A stretch of 64,000 bases of DNA from an uncultured Pseudomonadota bacterium (GTDB taxonomy: Bacteria > Pseudomonadota > Gammaproteobacteria > Burkholderiales > Burkholderiaceae_C). Shown here piece by piece: positions 52,018-61,789 of this stretch. The DNA lies in NCBI GenBank assembly GCA_945952465.1, contig CAMFIB010000001.1, positions 1,364,001-1,428,000 on the forward strand. The letters are read 5' to 3'. Below the pieces are notes generated by a model. It worked only from the letters and a program-made list of their open reading frames with translations, was not told the origin of the DNA and did not search any database. Both the position numbers and the translations under genes were made by a program. Numbering within the stretch: the stretch's first letter is position 1; every line of letters starts with the position of its first letter.

Positions 52018-52411
52018 GCATCCGATACGGGTGTACTGGGAAGACACCGACGCCGGCGGCATCGTGTTCTATGCCAACTACCTCAAGTTCTTCGAGCGGG
52101 CGCGGACCGAGTGGCTGCGCTCGCTCGGAATCGAGCAGCAGGCCCTGCGCGCCGCTACGGGCGGCATGTTCGTGGTGGCCGAAACGAGCGTGAAATACCA
52201 CCGCCCAGCACGCCTGGACGACCGCCTCACCGCAACCGCAAATCTGATCGAAAAAGGCCGCTCGTCGCTGTCAATCCAGCAGAGCGTGCTATTGAATTCA
52301 GAGCAAGGCGGTGTGGTATTGTTGTGCGAAGGCCGCATCCGCATCGGCTGGGTAGACGCCACCACCCTGCGGCCTGCGAGAATACCGGAACCTCTTTTGG
52401 AAGCGCTGTAA
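52007..52411 (+). CDS. ybgC: Tol-Pal-associated acyl-CoA thioesterase YbgC
   Basis: From GTG 52007 (GGAGG 5 bases upstream) the 134-residue hot-dog protein begins [41 protein letters not shown]; the EDTDAGG motif contains the catalytic Asp, and HPIRVYWEDTDAGG-VFYANYLKF is the YbgC signature. It hydrolyses acyl-CoA, possibly of short-chain type, and sits at the head of the tol operon. It overlaps the aminotransferase gene by 11 bases. Confidence 0.92.
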   Translation: MAFEHPIRVYWEDTDAGGIVFYANYLKFFERARTEWLRSLGIEQQALRAATGGMFVVAETSVKYHRPARLDDRLTATANLIEKGRSSLSIQQSVLLNSEQGGVVLLCEGRIRIGWVDATTLRPARIPEPLLEAL

Positions 52412-52416
52412 ATCAA

Positions 52417-53106
52417 ATGAACCAGGACATGTCCATCATCACCCTGATCGCCCACGCCAGCTGGGTGGTCCAACTCGTCATGCTGCTGCTCGCGGTGGTT
52501 TCGGTGGCGAGCTGGGCGGCGATCTTCACCAAGGTGTTCTCGCTGCGGCGCATTCGCTCGGCCAACGTCGAGTTCGAGCGCAGCTTCTGGTCGGGCACCA
52601 GCCTCAATGACCTGTTCACAGCCGCCGCGCAGGCCGGCAAGAACGCCAGCCCCATGGAACGCATCTTCGCCAGCGGCATGCGCGAGTACCAGAAGCTGCG
52701 CGAGCGCCGCATCACCGACGCGCAGGCCCTGCTTGAAGGCGCACGCCGCGCCATGCGCGCCAGCTACCAGCGCGAACTCGACGTGGCCGAGACCAGCCTG
52801 CCCTTCCTGGCCACCGTCGGTTCGGTCTCGCCGTACATCGGCCTGTTCGGCACGGTGTGGGGGATCATGCACGCCTTCACCGGCCTGGCCGCTCTGGAAA
52901 GCGTGACGCTGGCCGCCGTGGCGCCCGGCATTGCCGAAGCGCTGGTCGCCACCGCGATCGGCCTGTTCGCCGCCATTCCGGCCGTGATCGCCTACAACCG
53001 CTTCTCGCACGATGTGGACCGCGTGGCCAACACCCTGGAGACCTTCATGGAAGAGTTCTCCAACATCCTGCACCGCAACCTCGGCGGCCAGACCGCCACC
53101 CACTGA
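52417..53106 (+). CDS. tolQ: Tol-Pal system protein TolQ
   Basis: From ATG 52417 the 229-residue product has three TM segments: ASWVVQLVMLLLAVVSVASWAAIF near the N-terminus, and the pair SLPFLATVGSVSPYIGLFGTVWGIMHAF and GLFAAIPAVIAYNRF, matching the MotA/TolQ/ExbB proton channel. It powers TolA with TolR. ATG 52429 is a possible alternative start. Confidence 0.95.
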   Translation: MNQDMSIITLIAHASWVVQLVMLLLAVVSVASWAAIFTKVFSLRRIRSANVEFERSFWSGTSLNDLFTAAAQAGKNASPMERIFASGMREYQKLRERRITDAQALLEGARRAMRASYQRELDVAETSLPFLATVGSVSPYIGLFGTVWGIMHAFTGLAALESVTLAAVAPGIAEALVATAIGLFAAIPAVIAYNRFSHDVDRVANTLETFMEEFSNILHRNLGGQTATH

Positions 53107-53133
53107 CGCGCGCCGCGCAAGGAAACGCTCCCC

Positions 53134-53553
<420 letters not shown>

Positions 53554-53569
53554 GCGAGCGCACCCGCCC

Positions 53570-54514
53570 ATGTCCGCCGTCGTCGTCGACCGGGTCGATT
53601 TCTTCCCGCCTGCCGAACACCGCACCGCGAAGGCCTACGTGCTCGCGCTGCTGGCCCATGCGCTGCTGCTGGCCGCGCTGACCTGGGGCGTCAACTGGCG
53701 CCGCCAGCCCGAACTGCAAACCGTCGAGGCCGAGCTGTGGGCCAATGTGCCGCAGCAGGCCGCGCCCAAGCTGCAGGAACCTCCACCGCCGCCCCCGCCG
53801 CCGCCCAAGCCCGAGGTGAAGCCGCCACCGCCGCCGCCCCCGGCGCCCAAGGTGGAGGCGCGCAAGCCCGAACCGGTCGCGCCCGACCCGCAGATCGCCA
53901 TCGAGAAGGAGCGCAAGCGCCTCGAAAAGCTCGAGCAGGAAAAGGAAAAGAAGGAACGCGAGGAACTGCGCAAGCAGGAAATCGCCGAGCAAAAACGCCT
54001 CGAGAAGGAACGCAAGGAACTGGAACGGCAGGAGCGCGAGAAGAAGCTGGCCGAGGAAAAGGCCGAGAAGGAGCGCCTGCGCCAGGAAGAGATCGCCCGC
54101 GAGAAGGCACGCCAGGAAGCCATCGCCAAGGCCCAGGCCGAGGCGCAGCGCCAGGCCAACATCTCGCGCATGGCCGGTCTGGCCAACGCCACCGGCGGCC
54201 CCACCTCGGTGGGCACCGCGCAGCAGTCGTCGGGCCCGTCGGCCGGCTACGGCGCCAAGATCCGCGCGCTGCTGCGGCCGAAAATCGTGTTCCCGGACAA
54301 CCTGGCGGGCAACCCTGCGGCCGAGGTCGAGGTGCGCACCTCACCCGACGGCAGCGTGGCCAGCCGGCGCCTGATCCGCTCCAGCGGCGTGCCGTCGTGG
54401 GACGACGCGGTGCTGAAGGCCATCGACAAGACCGACCGCTTCCCGCCCGACACCGACGGCGACGGCAAGGTGCCGCCCGTCCTGCAGCTGACCTTCCGAC
54501 CGAAGGACTTCTGA
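53570..54514 (+). CDS. tolA: Cell envelope integrity protein TolA
   Basis: The 314-residue product has one TM helix (YVLALLAHALLLAALTWGV), a Pro-rich linker (PPPPPPPPKPEVKPPPPPPP), a long Lys/Glu/Arg-rich coiled-coil (about residues 105-205) and a C-terminal TonB/TolA-type domain (VEVRTSPDGSVASRRLIRSSGVPSWDDAVLKAI). It bridges the inner and outer membrane. The tol block ends here with a terminator; tolB and pal do not follow. Confidence 0.93.
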   Translation: MSAVVVDRVDFFPPAEHRTAKAYVLALLAHALLLAALTWGVNWRRQPELQTVEAELWANVPQQAAPKLQEPPPPPPPPPKPEVKPPPPPPPAPKVEARKPEPVAPDPQIAIEKERKRLEKLEQEKEKKEREELRKQEIAEQKRLEKERKELERQEREKKLAEEKAEKERLRQEEIAREKARQEAIAKAQAEAQRQANISRMAGLANATGGPTSVGTAQQSSGPSAGYGAKIRALLRPKIVFPDNLAGNPAAEVEVRTSPDGSVASRRLIRSSGVPSWDDAVLKAIDKTDRFPPDTDGDGKVPPVLQLTFRPKDF

Positions 54515-54520
54515 TCCCTC

Positions 54521-54550
54521 AAAAAAAACGCGGCCCCGGCCGCGTTTTTT
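54521..54550 (+). terminator. Bidirectional terminator between tolA and dnaE
   Basis: A run of 8 A, then CGCGGC-CCCG-GCCGCG and TTTTTT. It is a short G+C-rich stem with T-runs on both strands, serving tolA (plus) and dnaE (minus). Confidence 0.85.
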
Positions 54551-54565
54551 CATGGGCAGGACAGG

Positions 54566-57500
54566 CTACTCGTAGACCACAACCGCCTGCCCCTGCTCGG
54601 CCTGCGCCGTCCAGCTGGCCAAGGCCGCATCGGTCGGGAAGAAGCGCGCCGAGTCGCCGAGCTGGATCTCGGCGCTCACGCTGTCGCGCCGCACCGCGAG
54701 GCGCACAGGCAGGCCGTGCACCACGTCGCCAACCTCGGTGGCCTCGCGCCGCGCCGGATGGTCGCGCACGATGCGCCCCACGTCGGGCGCCTGGCCGTTC
54801 ACCGCCACCCGCAAGAACTTGCCGAAGCGGCACCGCGCCGACGCCAGGTCCCAGACCTGGTTCACCGACAGCCGGTAGCCGCCGGAAAAACGGTCGGGCT
54901 GCAGCCGGCCCTGGATCACCACCAGCTCGTCTTCCTTCAGCAGGTTGCGCGCGGCGTTGATGACTTTCTCTTCGGCGGTCGCCTCGATGACGCCGGACTT
55001 GTCGTCGAGCCGGAACAGCGCGAGCTTGCCGCGCTGGCCGTTGATGACGCGGAAGTCGCTGATGATGCCGGCCAGCAGCTGAGGCTCGCGGCTGTCGACC
55101 AGGTCGTCGATCGCGCGGCGCACGAACTGCCGCACCTCGCGCGCCGATTCGTCGAACAGATGGCCCGACAGGTAGAAGCCCACCGCCGTCTTCTCCAGGC
55201 TGAGCCGCTCCTTCACGCCCCAGGGCATCGCATCGACCAGCTCCGGCTCCTGCGTGCTGGCGGCGTGGGAGTCGCCCATGTCGAACAGGCCGCCTTGATT
55301 GGCGTTGGCCTCCTGCGCGGCAGCGAAGTCGAAGGCGCGGTCGACCGAAGCCAGCAGCGACGCCCGGTTGAGCTGCAGCGCGTCGAAGGCACCGGCCTTG
55401 ATCAGCGCCTCGACGGTGCGTTTGTTGATGCGGCCACGGTCCACGCGGGCGCAGAAATCGTAGAGGCTCTTGAACGGGCCGGTGGTGTCGCCCATCGGCC
55501 CGGCGCCCTGCCCTTCGCGCGCGGCGACGATGGCCTCGATCGCCTGCTGGCCGGTGCCCTTCACGGCGCCGAGGCCGTAGCGGATCACGGTGTCGGTGAC
55601 CGGCTCGAAGCGGTAGACGCCGCGGTTCACGTCCGGCGGCTCGAAGCGCAGGCCCATCTTCTGAGCGTCCTCGAACAACACCTTGAGCTTGTCGGTGTCG
55701 TCCATTTCCACGGTCATGTTGGCGCAGAAGAACTCGGCCGTGTAATGCACCTTCAGCCAGCCGGTGTGGTACGCCAGCAGCGAATAGGCGGCGGCGTGCG
55801 ACTTGTTGAAGCCGTAGCCGGCGAACTTCTCCATCAGGTCGAAGATCTCGTCGGCCTTGTCTTGGCCGATGCCGTTCTTGGAGGCGCCGGCGCGGAAGAT
55901 CTCGCGGTGCTGCGCCATCTCCTCGGCCTTCTTCTTGCCCATGGCGCGGCGCAAGAGGTCGGCACCGCCCAGGCTGTAGCCGCCAAGAATCTGGGCGGTC
56001 TGCATCACCTGCTCCTGGTAGACCATGATGCCGTAGGTCTCGCTCAGCATCTCGGCCACCAGCGGGTGCGGGTACTCCACCGGCTCGCGGCCGTGCTTGC
56101 GCGCGACGAAGCTGGGAATCAGGTCCATCGGGCCCGGCCGGTACAGTGCGTTCAGCGCGATCAGGTCTTCCAGCCGGGTGGGCCGGGCGTCGCGCAGCAT
56201 GCCCTGCATGCCGCGGCTTTCGAACTGGAACACCGCCTCGGTCTTGCCGTCGGCGAACAGCTTGTAGGTGCGGGCGTCGTCGAGCGGGATGTTCTCGAAC
56301 GCGAAGGCCTCCTCGCCCTTGTGGCGGGCGCGGATGAACTCCCGCGCGATCTCCAGGATGGTCAGCGTGGCCAAACCCAGAAAGTCGAACTTGACCAGGC
56401 CGACCGCCTCCACGTCGTCCTTGTCGTACTGGCTCACGGCCGAGGCGCTGCCGGGCTGCTGGTACAGCGGCGTGAAATCGGTCAGCTTGCCCGGCGCGAT
56501 CAGCACGCCGCCAGCGTGCATGCCGACGTTGCGGGTCATGCCTTCCAGCCTCTGCGCCAGCGCCAGCAGCGTCTTGACCTCGTCTTCCTTCTCCAGCCGC
56601 TCGGCCAGAATGGGCTCGGCCTTGATGGCGCCGGCGATCGTGATGTGCTGGCCCGGCTTGTTCGGAATGAGCTTGCTGACACCGTCGCAGAAGGTGTAGC
56701 TCATGTCCAGCACCCGGCCGACGTCGCGGATGGCGGCGCGCGCCGCCATGGTGCCGAAGGTGGCGATCTGGCTGACCGCGTTCTTGCCGTACTTGTCCTT
56801 CACGTACTCGATGACGCGGTCGCGGTTGCCCTGGCAGAAGTCGATGTCGAAGTCGGGCATCGACACCCGCTCCGGGTTCAGGAAGCGCTCGAACAGCAGC
56901 TTGTATTCCAGCGGGTCGAGGTCGGTGATCTTCAGCGCATAGGCCACCAGCGAGCCGGCGCCGGAGCCGCGGCCCGGCCCCACCGGGCAGCCGTTGTTCT
57001 TGGCCCAGTTGATGAAGTCGCCCACGATCAGGAAGTAGCCCGGGAACCCCATCTTCAGGATGGTGTTGATCTCGAACTCCAGCCGCTCCACGTAGCGCGG
57101 CCGCTCCCGGTCGCGCCGCGCGGCGTCCCGGTACAAATGGGCCAGCCGCTCTTCCAGCCCCTCGAACGAGACGTGGCGGAAGTACTCTTCCACGCTGAAG
57201 CTGCGTCCCTCGACCTCGGGGATGGGGAAGTCCGGCAGCATGGGCTTGCCGAGCGTCAGCGTGAGGTTGCAGCGGCGGGCGATTTCCACGCTGTTGGCCA
57301 GCGCCGACGGCACATCGGCGAACAGCGCGGCCATCTGCGCCTGCGGCTTGAAATACTGCTCACGGGTGAAGCGCCGCACCCGGCGCGGGTTGCCAAGGAT
57401 CTCGCCTTCCGAGATGCAGACCCGCGCTTCGTGCGCCTCGTGTTCGTCGGCCTGGGTGAACTGCACCGGGTGCGTGGCCACCACCGGCAGGCCCAGCCGC

Positions 57501-58060
57501 CCGGCGAGCTTGACGGTGGCCACCACATGCGGCTCGTCGTCGGGCCGGCCGGCGCGCTGCAGCTCCAGGTAGAAGCGGTGCGGGAACACGCCGGCGAGCT
57601 GCAGCGCCACGTCGCTGGCGCGGGCCTCGTCGCCCTGCAGCAGCGCCTGCCCCACCGGGCCGGCCTGCGCGCCGGACAGCAGCAGCAGGCCGCCGTTGAG
57701 CTCCTGCAGCCAGGCCAGCCTGACCACCGCCTGCGCCTTCACGACGTTCTGCGTCCAGGCGCGGGCCAGCAGCTCACAGAGGTTGAGGTAACCCTCGTGG
57801 CTCTGCGACAGCAGCAGCACGCGGGACAACGCCGCGGCGTCCTTGCCGAGGCCTTCCAGGAACACTTCGGCGCCGACCAACGGCTTCACGCCGGCGCCGC
57901 GCGCGGCCTTGTAGAACTTGACCGCGCCGAACAGGTTGGAGAGGTCGGTGATGGCCAGCGCAGGCTGGCCATCGGCGGCGGCGGCGCGCACGAGGTCGTC
58001 GATGCGGTTGGTGCCATCGACCACCGAGAATTCGGTGTGAACGCGCAGGTGAACAAACAT
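54566..58060 (-). CDS. dnaE: DNA polymerase III subunit alpha
   Basis: From ATG 58060 the 1164-residue product has a PHP domain (VHLRVHTEFSVVDGTNRIDDLV), a polymerase core with PGRGSGAGSLVAYALKITDLDPL and the catalytic Asp pair in MPDFDIDFCQGNRDRVIEYV, FDFLGLATLTILEIA, and a C-terminal OB-fold region (LAGIISDFRVINGQRGKLALFRLDD). It is the replicative polymerase. An in-frame ATG at 58135 lies outside the homologous part. Length equals the E. coli-type DnaE1 (1160). Confidence 0.97.
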   Translation of the reverse strand: MFVHLRVHTEFSVVDGTNRIDDLVRAAAADGQPALAITDLSNLFGAVKFYKAARGAGVKPLVGAEVFLEGLGKDAAALSRVLLLSQSHEGYLNLCELLARAWTQNVVKAQAVVRLAWLQELNGGLLLLSGAQAGPVGQALLQGDEARASDVALQLAGVFPHRFYLELQRAGRPDDEPHVVATVKLAGRLGLPVVATHPVQFTQADEHEAHEARVCISEGEILGNPRRVRRFTREQYFKPQAQMAALFADVPSALANSVEIARRCNLTLTLGKPMLPDFPIPEVEGRSFSVEEYFRHVSFEGLEERLAHLYRDAARRDRERPRYVERLEFEINTILKMGFPGYFLIVGDFINWAKNNGCPVGPGRGSGAGSLVAYALKITDLDPLEYKLLFERFLNPERVSMPDFDIDFCQGNRDRVIEYVKDKYGKNAVSQIATFGTMAARAAIRDVGRVLDMSYTFCDGVSKLIPNKPGQHITIAGAIKAEPILAERLEKEDEVKTLLALAQRLEGMTRNVGMHAGGVLIAPGKLTDFTPLYQQPGSASAVSQYDKDDVEAVGLVKFDFLGLATLTILEIAREFIRARHKGEEAFAFENIPLDDARTYKLFADGKTEAVFQFESRGMQGMLRDARPTRLEDLIALNALYRPGPMDLIPSFVARKHGREPVEYPHPLVAEMLSETYGIMVYQEQVMQTAQILGGYSLGGADLLRRAMGKKKAEEMAQHREIFRAGASKNGIGQDKADEIFDLMEKFAGYGFNKSHAAAYSLLAYHTGWLKVHYTAEFFCANMTVEMDDTDKLKVLFEDAQKMGLRFEPPDVNRGVYRFEPVTDTVIRYGLGAVKGTGQQAIEAIVAAREGQGAGPMGDTTGPFKSLYDFCARVDRGRINKRTVEALIKAGAFDALQLNRASLLASVDRAFDFAAAQEANANQGGLFDMGDSHAASTQEPELVDAMPWGVKERLSLEKTAVGFYLSGHLFDESAREVRQFVRRAIDDLVDSREPQLLAGIISDFRVINGQRGKLALFRLDDKSGVIEATAEEKVINAARNLLKEDELVVIQGRLQPDRFSGGYRLSVNQVWDLASARCRFGKFLRVAVNGQAPDVGRIVRDHPARREATEVGDVVHGLPVRLAVRRDSVSAEIQLGDSARFFPTDAALASWTAQAEQGQAVVVYE

Positions 58061-58112
58061 CGGTTCATTGTAGGGAACCGGGTACCCCTGGCCACTTCCT
58101 AAAATCCCGCCC

Positions 58113-58850
58113 GTGACCCTGAACGTTCTGAACATTTCCGCTTACAAATTCGTCGAGATTGACGACCCCGCCGCGCTGCGCGAGCTGCTGGCCGCTCGCG
58201 CCGACGCGGCCGGGCTGCGCGGCACGGTGCTCATTGCCACCGAAGGCATCAACCTGTTCCTGGCCGGGCCGGCCGAGGCGGTGCGCGGCTGGGTGGCGGC
58301 GCTGCACCAAGACGCGCGTTTCACTGACCTGGAACCCAAGGAAAGCTGGTCGGCCGAGGTGCCGTTCCGCAAGATGCGGGTGAAGGTGAAGCGCGAGATC
58401 ATCCGCATGAACCACCCGGCGATCCGGCCGGAAGGCGGGCGCGCACCGGCGGTCGACGCGCCGACGCTCAAGCGCTGGCTGGACCAGGGCCACGACGACG
58501 CCGGCCGCCCGCTGGCGCTGCTCGACACCCGCAACGCCTTCGAGGTCGACCACGGCGCCTTCGAGCACGCGGTGGACTGGCGCATCGGCAAGTTCAGCGA
58601 CTTCCCGGCCGCGCTGGCCGAACACGCCGGCGAGCTGAAGGGCCGCACCGTGGTGAGCTACTGCACCGGCGGCATCCGCTGCGAGAAGGCGGCGCTGCTG
58701 ATGCGCGAGGCCGGGCTGGACGACGTGTACCAGCTCGACGGCGGCATCCTGAAGTATTTCGAGCTGGCCGGGGGCGCGCACTTCACCGGCGCCTGCTTCG
58801 TGTTCGATGAACGCGAAGCCCTGGACGACGCCCTTTCAGCTACGAAATAA
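58113..58850 (+). CDS. trhO: tRNA uridine(34) hydroxylase TrhO (rhodanese-domain, YceA family)
   Basis: The 245-residue product has the N-terminal TrhO domain (LNVLNISAYKFVEIDDPAALRELL, GTVLIATEGINLFLAGPAEAV) and a rhodanese domain with LLDTRNAFEVDHGAF and the active Cys in SYCTGGIRCEKAALLM. It hydroxylates U34 of some tRNAs. The start is GTG 58113. It is divergent from dnaE with about 50 bases between the starts. Confidence 0.9.
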   Translation: MTLNVLNISAYKFVEIDDPAALRELLAARADAAGLRGTVLIATEGINLFLAGPAEAVRGWVAALHQDARFTDLEPKESWSAEVPFRKMRVKVKREIIRMNHPAIRPEGGRAPAVDAPTLKRWLDQGHDDAGRPLALLDTRNAFEVDHGAFEHAVDWRIGKFSDFPAALAEHAGELKGRTVVSYCTGGIRCEKAALLMREAGLDDVYQLDGGILKYFELAGGAHFTGACFVFDEREALDDALSATK

Positions 58851-58866
58851 AGAGCAAACAATTCAT

Positions 58867-58905
58867 ATCTGGCGCTGACAAGAGCCAGATTTCATTCATA
58901 TTTTT
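58867..58905 (+). terminator. Rho-independent terminator after trhO
   Basis: ATCTGGC (58867-58873), a 10-base loop and GCCAGAT (58884-58890), followed by TTCATTCATATTTTT. The trailing T-run suits a plus-strand terminator; convergent with the pirin gene. Confidence 0.5.
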
Positions 58906-59834
58906 CCCGGAACCGACTCCTGGCTGGCCTGTGGCGGCGCGGCGGGCAGCGGCCGGTCTTCGGGCAGCGGGATGAACTCGCTGTCGTCACCGGGAATAGC
59001 GGCGAAGCGGCGGTTGCGCCAGTCGTCCGCCGCCTGCACGATGCGCTCGCGCCGGCTGGAGACGAAGTTCCACCAGAGAAAGCGCGGGCCGTCGAGCGCG
59101 TCGCCGCCAACCACCGCGATGCGGGTGGGCCGCTCAGCCGTCAGCGTCGCGCCTTGGCCCGGCGCGATGACCGCCAGCTCGTGTTTCGGCACCGCCGTGC
59201 CGTCGATGGCCACGTCGCCGTCGATCGGATACACGCCCATCTCCTGCGCCAGCGCCGGCAGCTCGAAGGCCTCGCCGGGTGCCAGCGTCACGTCGAGGTA
59301 GACGATGTTGGAGAACGCCTTCACCGGCGAGCGCGCGCCGAAAGCCTCGCCCACCAGCACCCGCACCGCATGGCCGCCCCGGCTGAACGACGGGATCGCG
59401 TCGGCGGCGGTGTGCTCGAAGGCCGGCTCGCACTCTTCCAGCGCTTTCGGCAGCGCCACCCAGAGCTGCAGGCCGTGGTTGGTCAACGTGGTGTTCTCCA
59501 GCGCGTCGGGCCGGCGTTCGGAGTGCACGATGCCGCGGCCGGCGGTCATCCAGTTGATGGCGCCGGGCGAAATCTGCTGCCCGGAGCCGAGCGAGTCGCG
59601 GTGGTGGATGGCGCCGTCGAACAGGTAGGTGACGGTGGCCAGGCCGATGTGCGGGTGCGGCCGCACGTCGTGCCGCTCGCCGGGCGCCACCGTGACCGGG
59701 CCGAAATGGTCGAAGAACACGAAGGGCCCGACCGACCGCTGCCGCGCCTGGGGCAGCAGCCGGCGCACCGTGAAACCGCCGCCCAGGTCTTTGGGCTGGC
59801 CTTGCAGCAGGGTGGGTTGAGCGGCCATGGTCAC
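58896..59834 (-). CDS. Pirin family protein
   Basis: The 312-residue bicupin has the pirin core: GPFVFFDHFGPV, RHDVRPHPHIGLATVTYLFDGAIHHRDSLG with metal-binding His residues, INWMTAGRGIVHSERRPD and a C-terminal domain. Pirins are iron-binding, some with quercetinase activity. It is the last gene of the LysR-divergent operon and overlaps the flavodoxin stop (ATGA, 59831-59834). The substrate is unknown. Confidence 0.9.
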   Translation of the reverse strand: MTMAAQPTLLQGQPKDLGGGFTVRRLLPQARQRSVGPFVFFDHFGPVTVAPGERHDVRPHPHIGLATVTYLFDGAIHHRDSLGSGQQISPGAINWMTAGRGIVHSERRPDALENTTLTNHGLQLWVALPKALEECEPAFEHTAADAIPSFSRGGHAVRVLVGEAFGARSPVKAFSNIVYLDVTLAPGEAFELPALAQEMGVYPIDGDVAIDGTAVPKHELAVIAPGQGATLTAERPTRIAVVGGDALDGPRFLWWNFVSSRRERIVQAADDWRNRRFAAIPGDDSEFIPLPEDRPLPAAPPQASQESVPGKI

Positions 59835-60397
59835 TTGGCCAGACGAGCGGCCACCGCTGCAATGCGCTCGCCGTACAGGCGAGCGGTTTCGAAATCGCCG
59901 GCGAACATCTCGGCCGGGCTGGCGTCGGACGGCGACTGCGCCATCGCGCCGGCGAAGGAGCCGAGCCAGTTCACGTCGTCACGGGCCGACGACTTCTTGT
60001 TGGCCGGCAACTGGTTGGTGCCGGCCCAGATGCCGCCGTGCTGCATGGCCAGGGTGATGAAGTAGTGCAGCGTGGACAGCTTGTCGCCGTTGTTCGACGC
60101 GCTGTTGGTGAAGCCGCCAAACACCTTGTCGGCCCAGTCGCGGCTGTACCAGGGCTTGCTGGACGCGTCGGCGAATTTCTTGAACTGCCAGCTCGGCGCG
60201 CCCATGTAGGTGGGCGAGCCGAACACGATGGCGTCGGCCGCCTTCAGTTGCTCCCAGCCGCCTTCGGGCAGGTTGCCGTCGGCGTCGATGGCCAGCAGCG
60301 TGCCGTTGGCACCGTCGGCCACGGCCTGCGCGACGCGCTGGGTGTGGCCGTAGCCGGAGTGGTAGACGATGATGGTGGAAATTGTCTTGTCAGTCAT
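59831..60397 (-). CDS. Flavodoxin-like NAD(P)H:quinone oxidoreductase (WrbA-like)
   Basis: The 188-residue product has an FMN-binding loop TIIVYHSGYGHTQRVAQAVADGANG, then IVFGSPTYMGAPSWQFKKFADASSKPWYSRDWADKVFGGFTNSAS, the WrbA-like pattern. It reduces quinones by two electrons and probably protects against quinone stress. It is 39 bases after the DoxX gene. The full family name is uncertain because WrbA proteins are longer by about 10-20 residues. Confidence 0.85.
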   Translation of the reverse strand: MTDKTISTIIVYHSGYGHTQRVAQAVADGANGTLLAIDADGNLPEGGWEQLKAADAIVFGSPTYMGAPSWQFKKFADASSKPWYSRDWADKVFGGFTNSASNNGDKLSTLHYFITLAMQHGGIWAGTNQLPANKKSSARDDVNWLGSFAGAMAQSPSDASPAEMFAGDFETARLYGERIAAVAARLAK

Positions 60398-60436
60398 GGT
60401 TCTTTTCTCTGTTCTTAAAGTGTTGGGTGATGTATT

Positions 60437-60862
60437 TCAGGTGCGGCGGGCGTCCAGGCTCCAGGCGCCCGCACCCCAGGCGGCGATGGTCAGCAGGCCA
60501 CCGGCGACGGCGATGTTCTTGATGAACATCAACTGCTGCACCATGGCCTGGTCGGCCGGAACCGCCCAGAAGTTGTGGAAGAACACGCTGGCAGCCAGCG
60601 TGAACGCGGCCAGCACCAGCGCGGCCAGACGGGTGTGCCAGCCCAGCAGGAAGGCCAGGCCGATGCCGACCTCGACCACGATGGCGATCACCGCGCCCAG
60701 TTCCGGCAGCGGCAGCCCCTTGCTGGCGATGTAGCCCACGGTGCCGGCAAAGCCGGTCAGCTTGCCGATGCCGGCCGGAATGAACAGCGCCGCAATCAGC
60801 AGCCGGCCGATGAAGGCCAGGCCCGGGTTGGCATAGGTCTGGGTGGTGGGAATGGTGGTCAT
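60437..60862 (-). CDS. DoxX family membrane protein
   Basis: From ATG 60862 the 141-residue product has four hydrophobic segments (AFIGRLLIAALFIPAGIGKL, ELGAVIAIVVEVGIGLAFLL, LAALVLAAFTLAASVFFH, NIAVAGGLLTIAAWGAGAW), typical of DoxX/YphA inner-membrane proteins. These are common near pirin and flavodoxin genes and are linked to redox or detergent stress. The role is inferred from neighbours. Confidence 0.88.
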   Translation of the reverse strand: MTTIPTTQTYANPGLAFIGRLLIAALFIPAGIGKLTGFAGTVGYIASKGLPLPELGAVIAIVVEVGIGLAFLLGWHTRLAALVLAAFTLAASVFFHNFWAVPADQAMVQQLMFIKNIAVAGGLLTIAAWGAGAWSLDARRT

Positions 60863-60956
60863 GGCTCGGTCCTCGTCGAAGTTGTTGGATGGATGGGGAA
60901 ACAGGTTATCGGTGATCGAAATGCCCTGCGGGCGGGCGGCCCGCAGGGGATTGGGT

Positions 60957-61676
60957 TCACGGCGCCAGGTCGAAGACCAGCACCTCGGCGTCGCGGCCAT
61001 GCGCCAGCTCCACGCCGGCCTCGCCTTCCAGCCGCAGCGCGTCACCGGCGGCCAGCGGCTGGCCGTTCACGTCAACGCTGCCGCGCACCACGTGAACGTA
61101 AGCCTTGCGGGCCGGATCCAGCGCCAGTGCGGCCTGCTCGTCGCCGTCGAACAGCCCGGCGTAGAGCGTGGCGTCGGCGTGGATGGTCACCGCGCCGTCG
61201 CGGCCGTCCTTCGCCGCCACCGCCTGCAGGCGCCCGCGCTTGGCTTCGGTGGCGAAGCGCTTCTGCTCGTAGCCGGGCGCGATGCCGCGCTGGTCGGGCT
61301 CGATCCAGATCTGCAGGAAGTGCGTGGTCTGGTCGCTGGCGTGGTTGAACTCGCTGTGCAGCACGCCGGTGCCCGCGCTCATGCGCTGCACGTCGCCGGG
61401 CGGGATGACGCCCGACTGGCCACCGGCCGAGCCGTTGCCCATGTTGTCCTTGTGCGCCAGCTCGCCGCTCAGCACGTAGCTGATGATCTCCATGTCGCGG
61501 TGGCCGTGCGTGCCGAAGCCGCGGCCAGGCGCTACCTTGTCTTCGTTGATGACCCGCAGGTTGCCCCAGCCCATGTGGTCGGGGTCGTAGTAGCCGGCGA
61601 AGCTGAAGCTGTGGAAGGACTTCAGCCAGCCGTGGTCGGCGAAGCCGCGTTCCTGGGCCTTGCGCAGTGTGATCAT
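60957..61676 (-). CDS. Pirin family protein (YhhW-type quercetinase-like)
   Basis: From ATG 61676 (AGGAGG 6 bases upstream) the 239-residue product has MITLRKAQERGFADHGWLKSFHSFSFAGYYDPDHMGWGNLRVINEDKVAPGRGFGTHGHRDMEIISYVLSGELAHKD, the YhhW-type pirin with metal-binding His in GTHGHRDMEI, plus a C-terminal cupin. YhhW oxidises quercetin. It is the first gene of the operon divergent to LysR. Confidence 0.92.
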   Translation of the reverse strand: MITLRKAQERGFADHGWLKSFHSFSFAGYYDPDHMGWGNLRVINEDKVAPGRGFGTHGHRDMEIISYVLSGELAHKDNMGNGSAGGQSGVIPPGDVQRMSAGTGVLHSEFNHASDQTTHFLQIWIEPDQRGIAPGYEQKRFATEAKRGRLQAVAAKDGRDGAVTIHADATLYAGLFDGDEQAALALDPARKAYVHVVRGSVDVNGQPLAAGDALRLEGEAGVELAHGRDAEVLVFDLAP

Positions 61677-61774
61677 GGTGTCCTCCTGTTCGTTCCGGGT
61701 TGCTGATGGGCTCAACTGTAGGCGGCCATCGTTCACGGATGGTGCAATGGGTTTGATGGCATCATTCAAAAATA

Positions 61775-61787
61775 TTCAATAATCGAA
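61775..61787. promoter_or_regulatory. Candidate LysR operator
   Basis: TTCAATAATCGAA is a nearly symmetric 13-mer (TTC…GAA) directly before the LysR gene start, in the 113-base divergent region. It resembles the T-N11-A motif of LysR sites. Prediction only. Confidence 0.35.
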
Positions 61788-61789
61788 GA

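Noticed and set aside
54716-58102. Very long plus-strand open frame opposite dnaE
   Set aside because: It is antisense to a clear dnaE and has a composition (His/Val/Gly/Leu-rich, no domain) typical of frames opposite G+C-rich genes.
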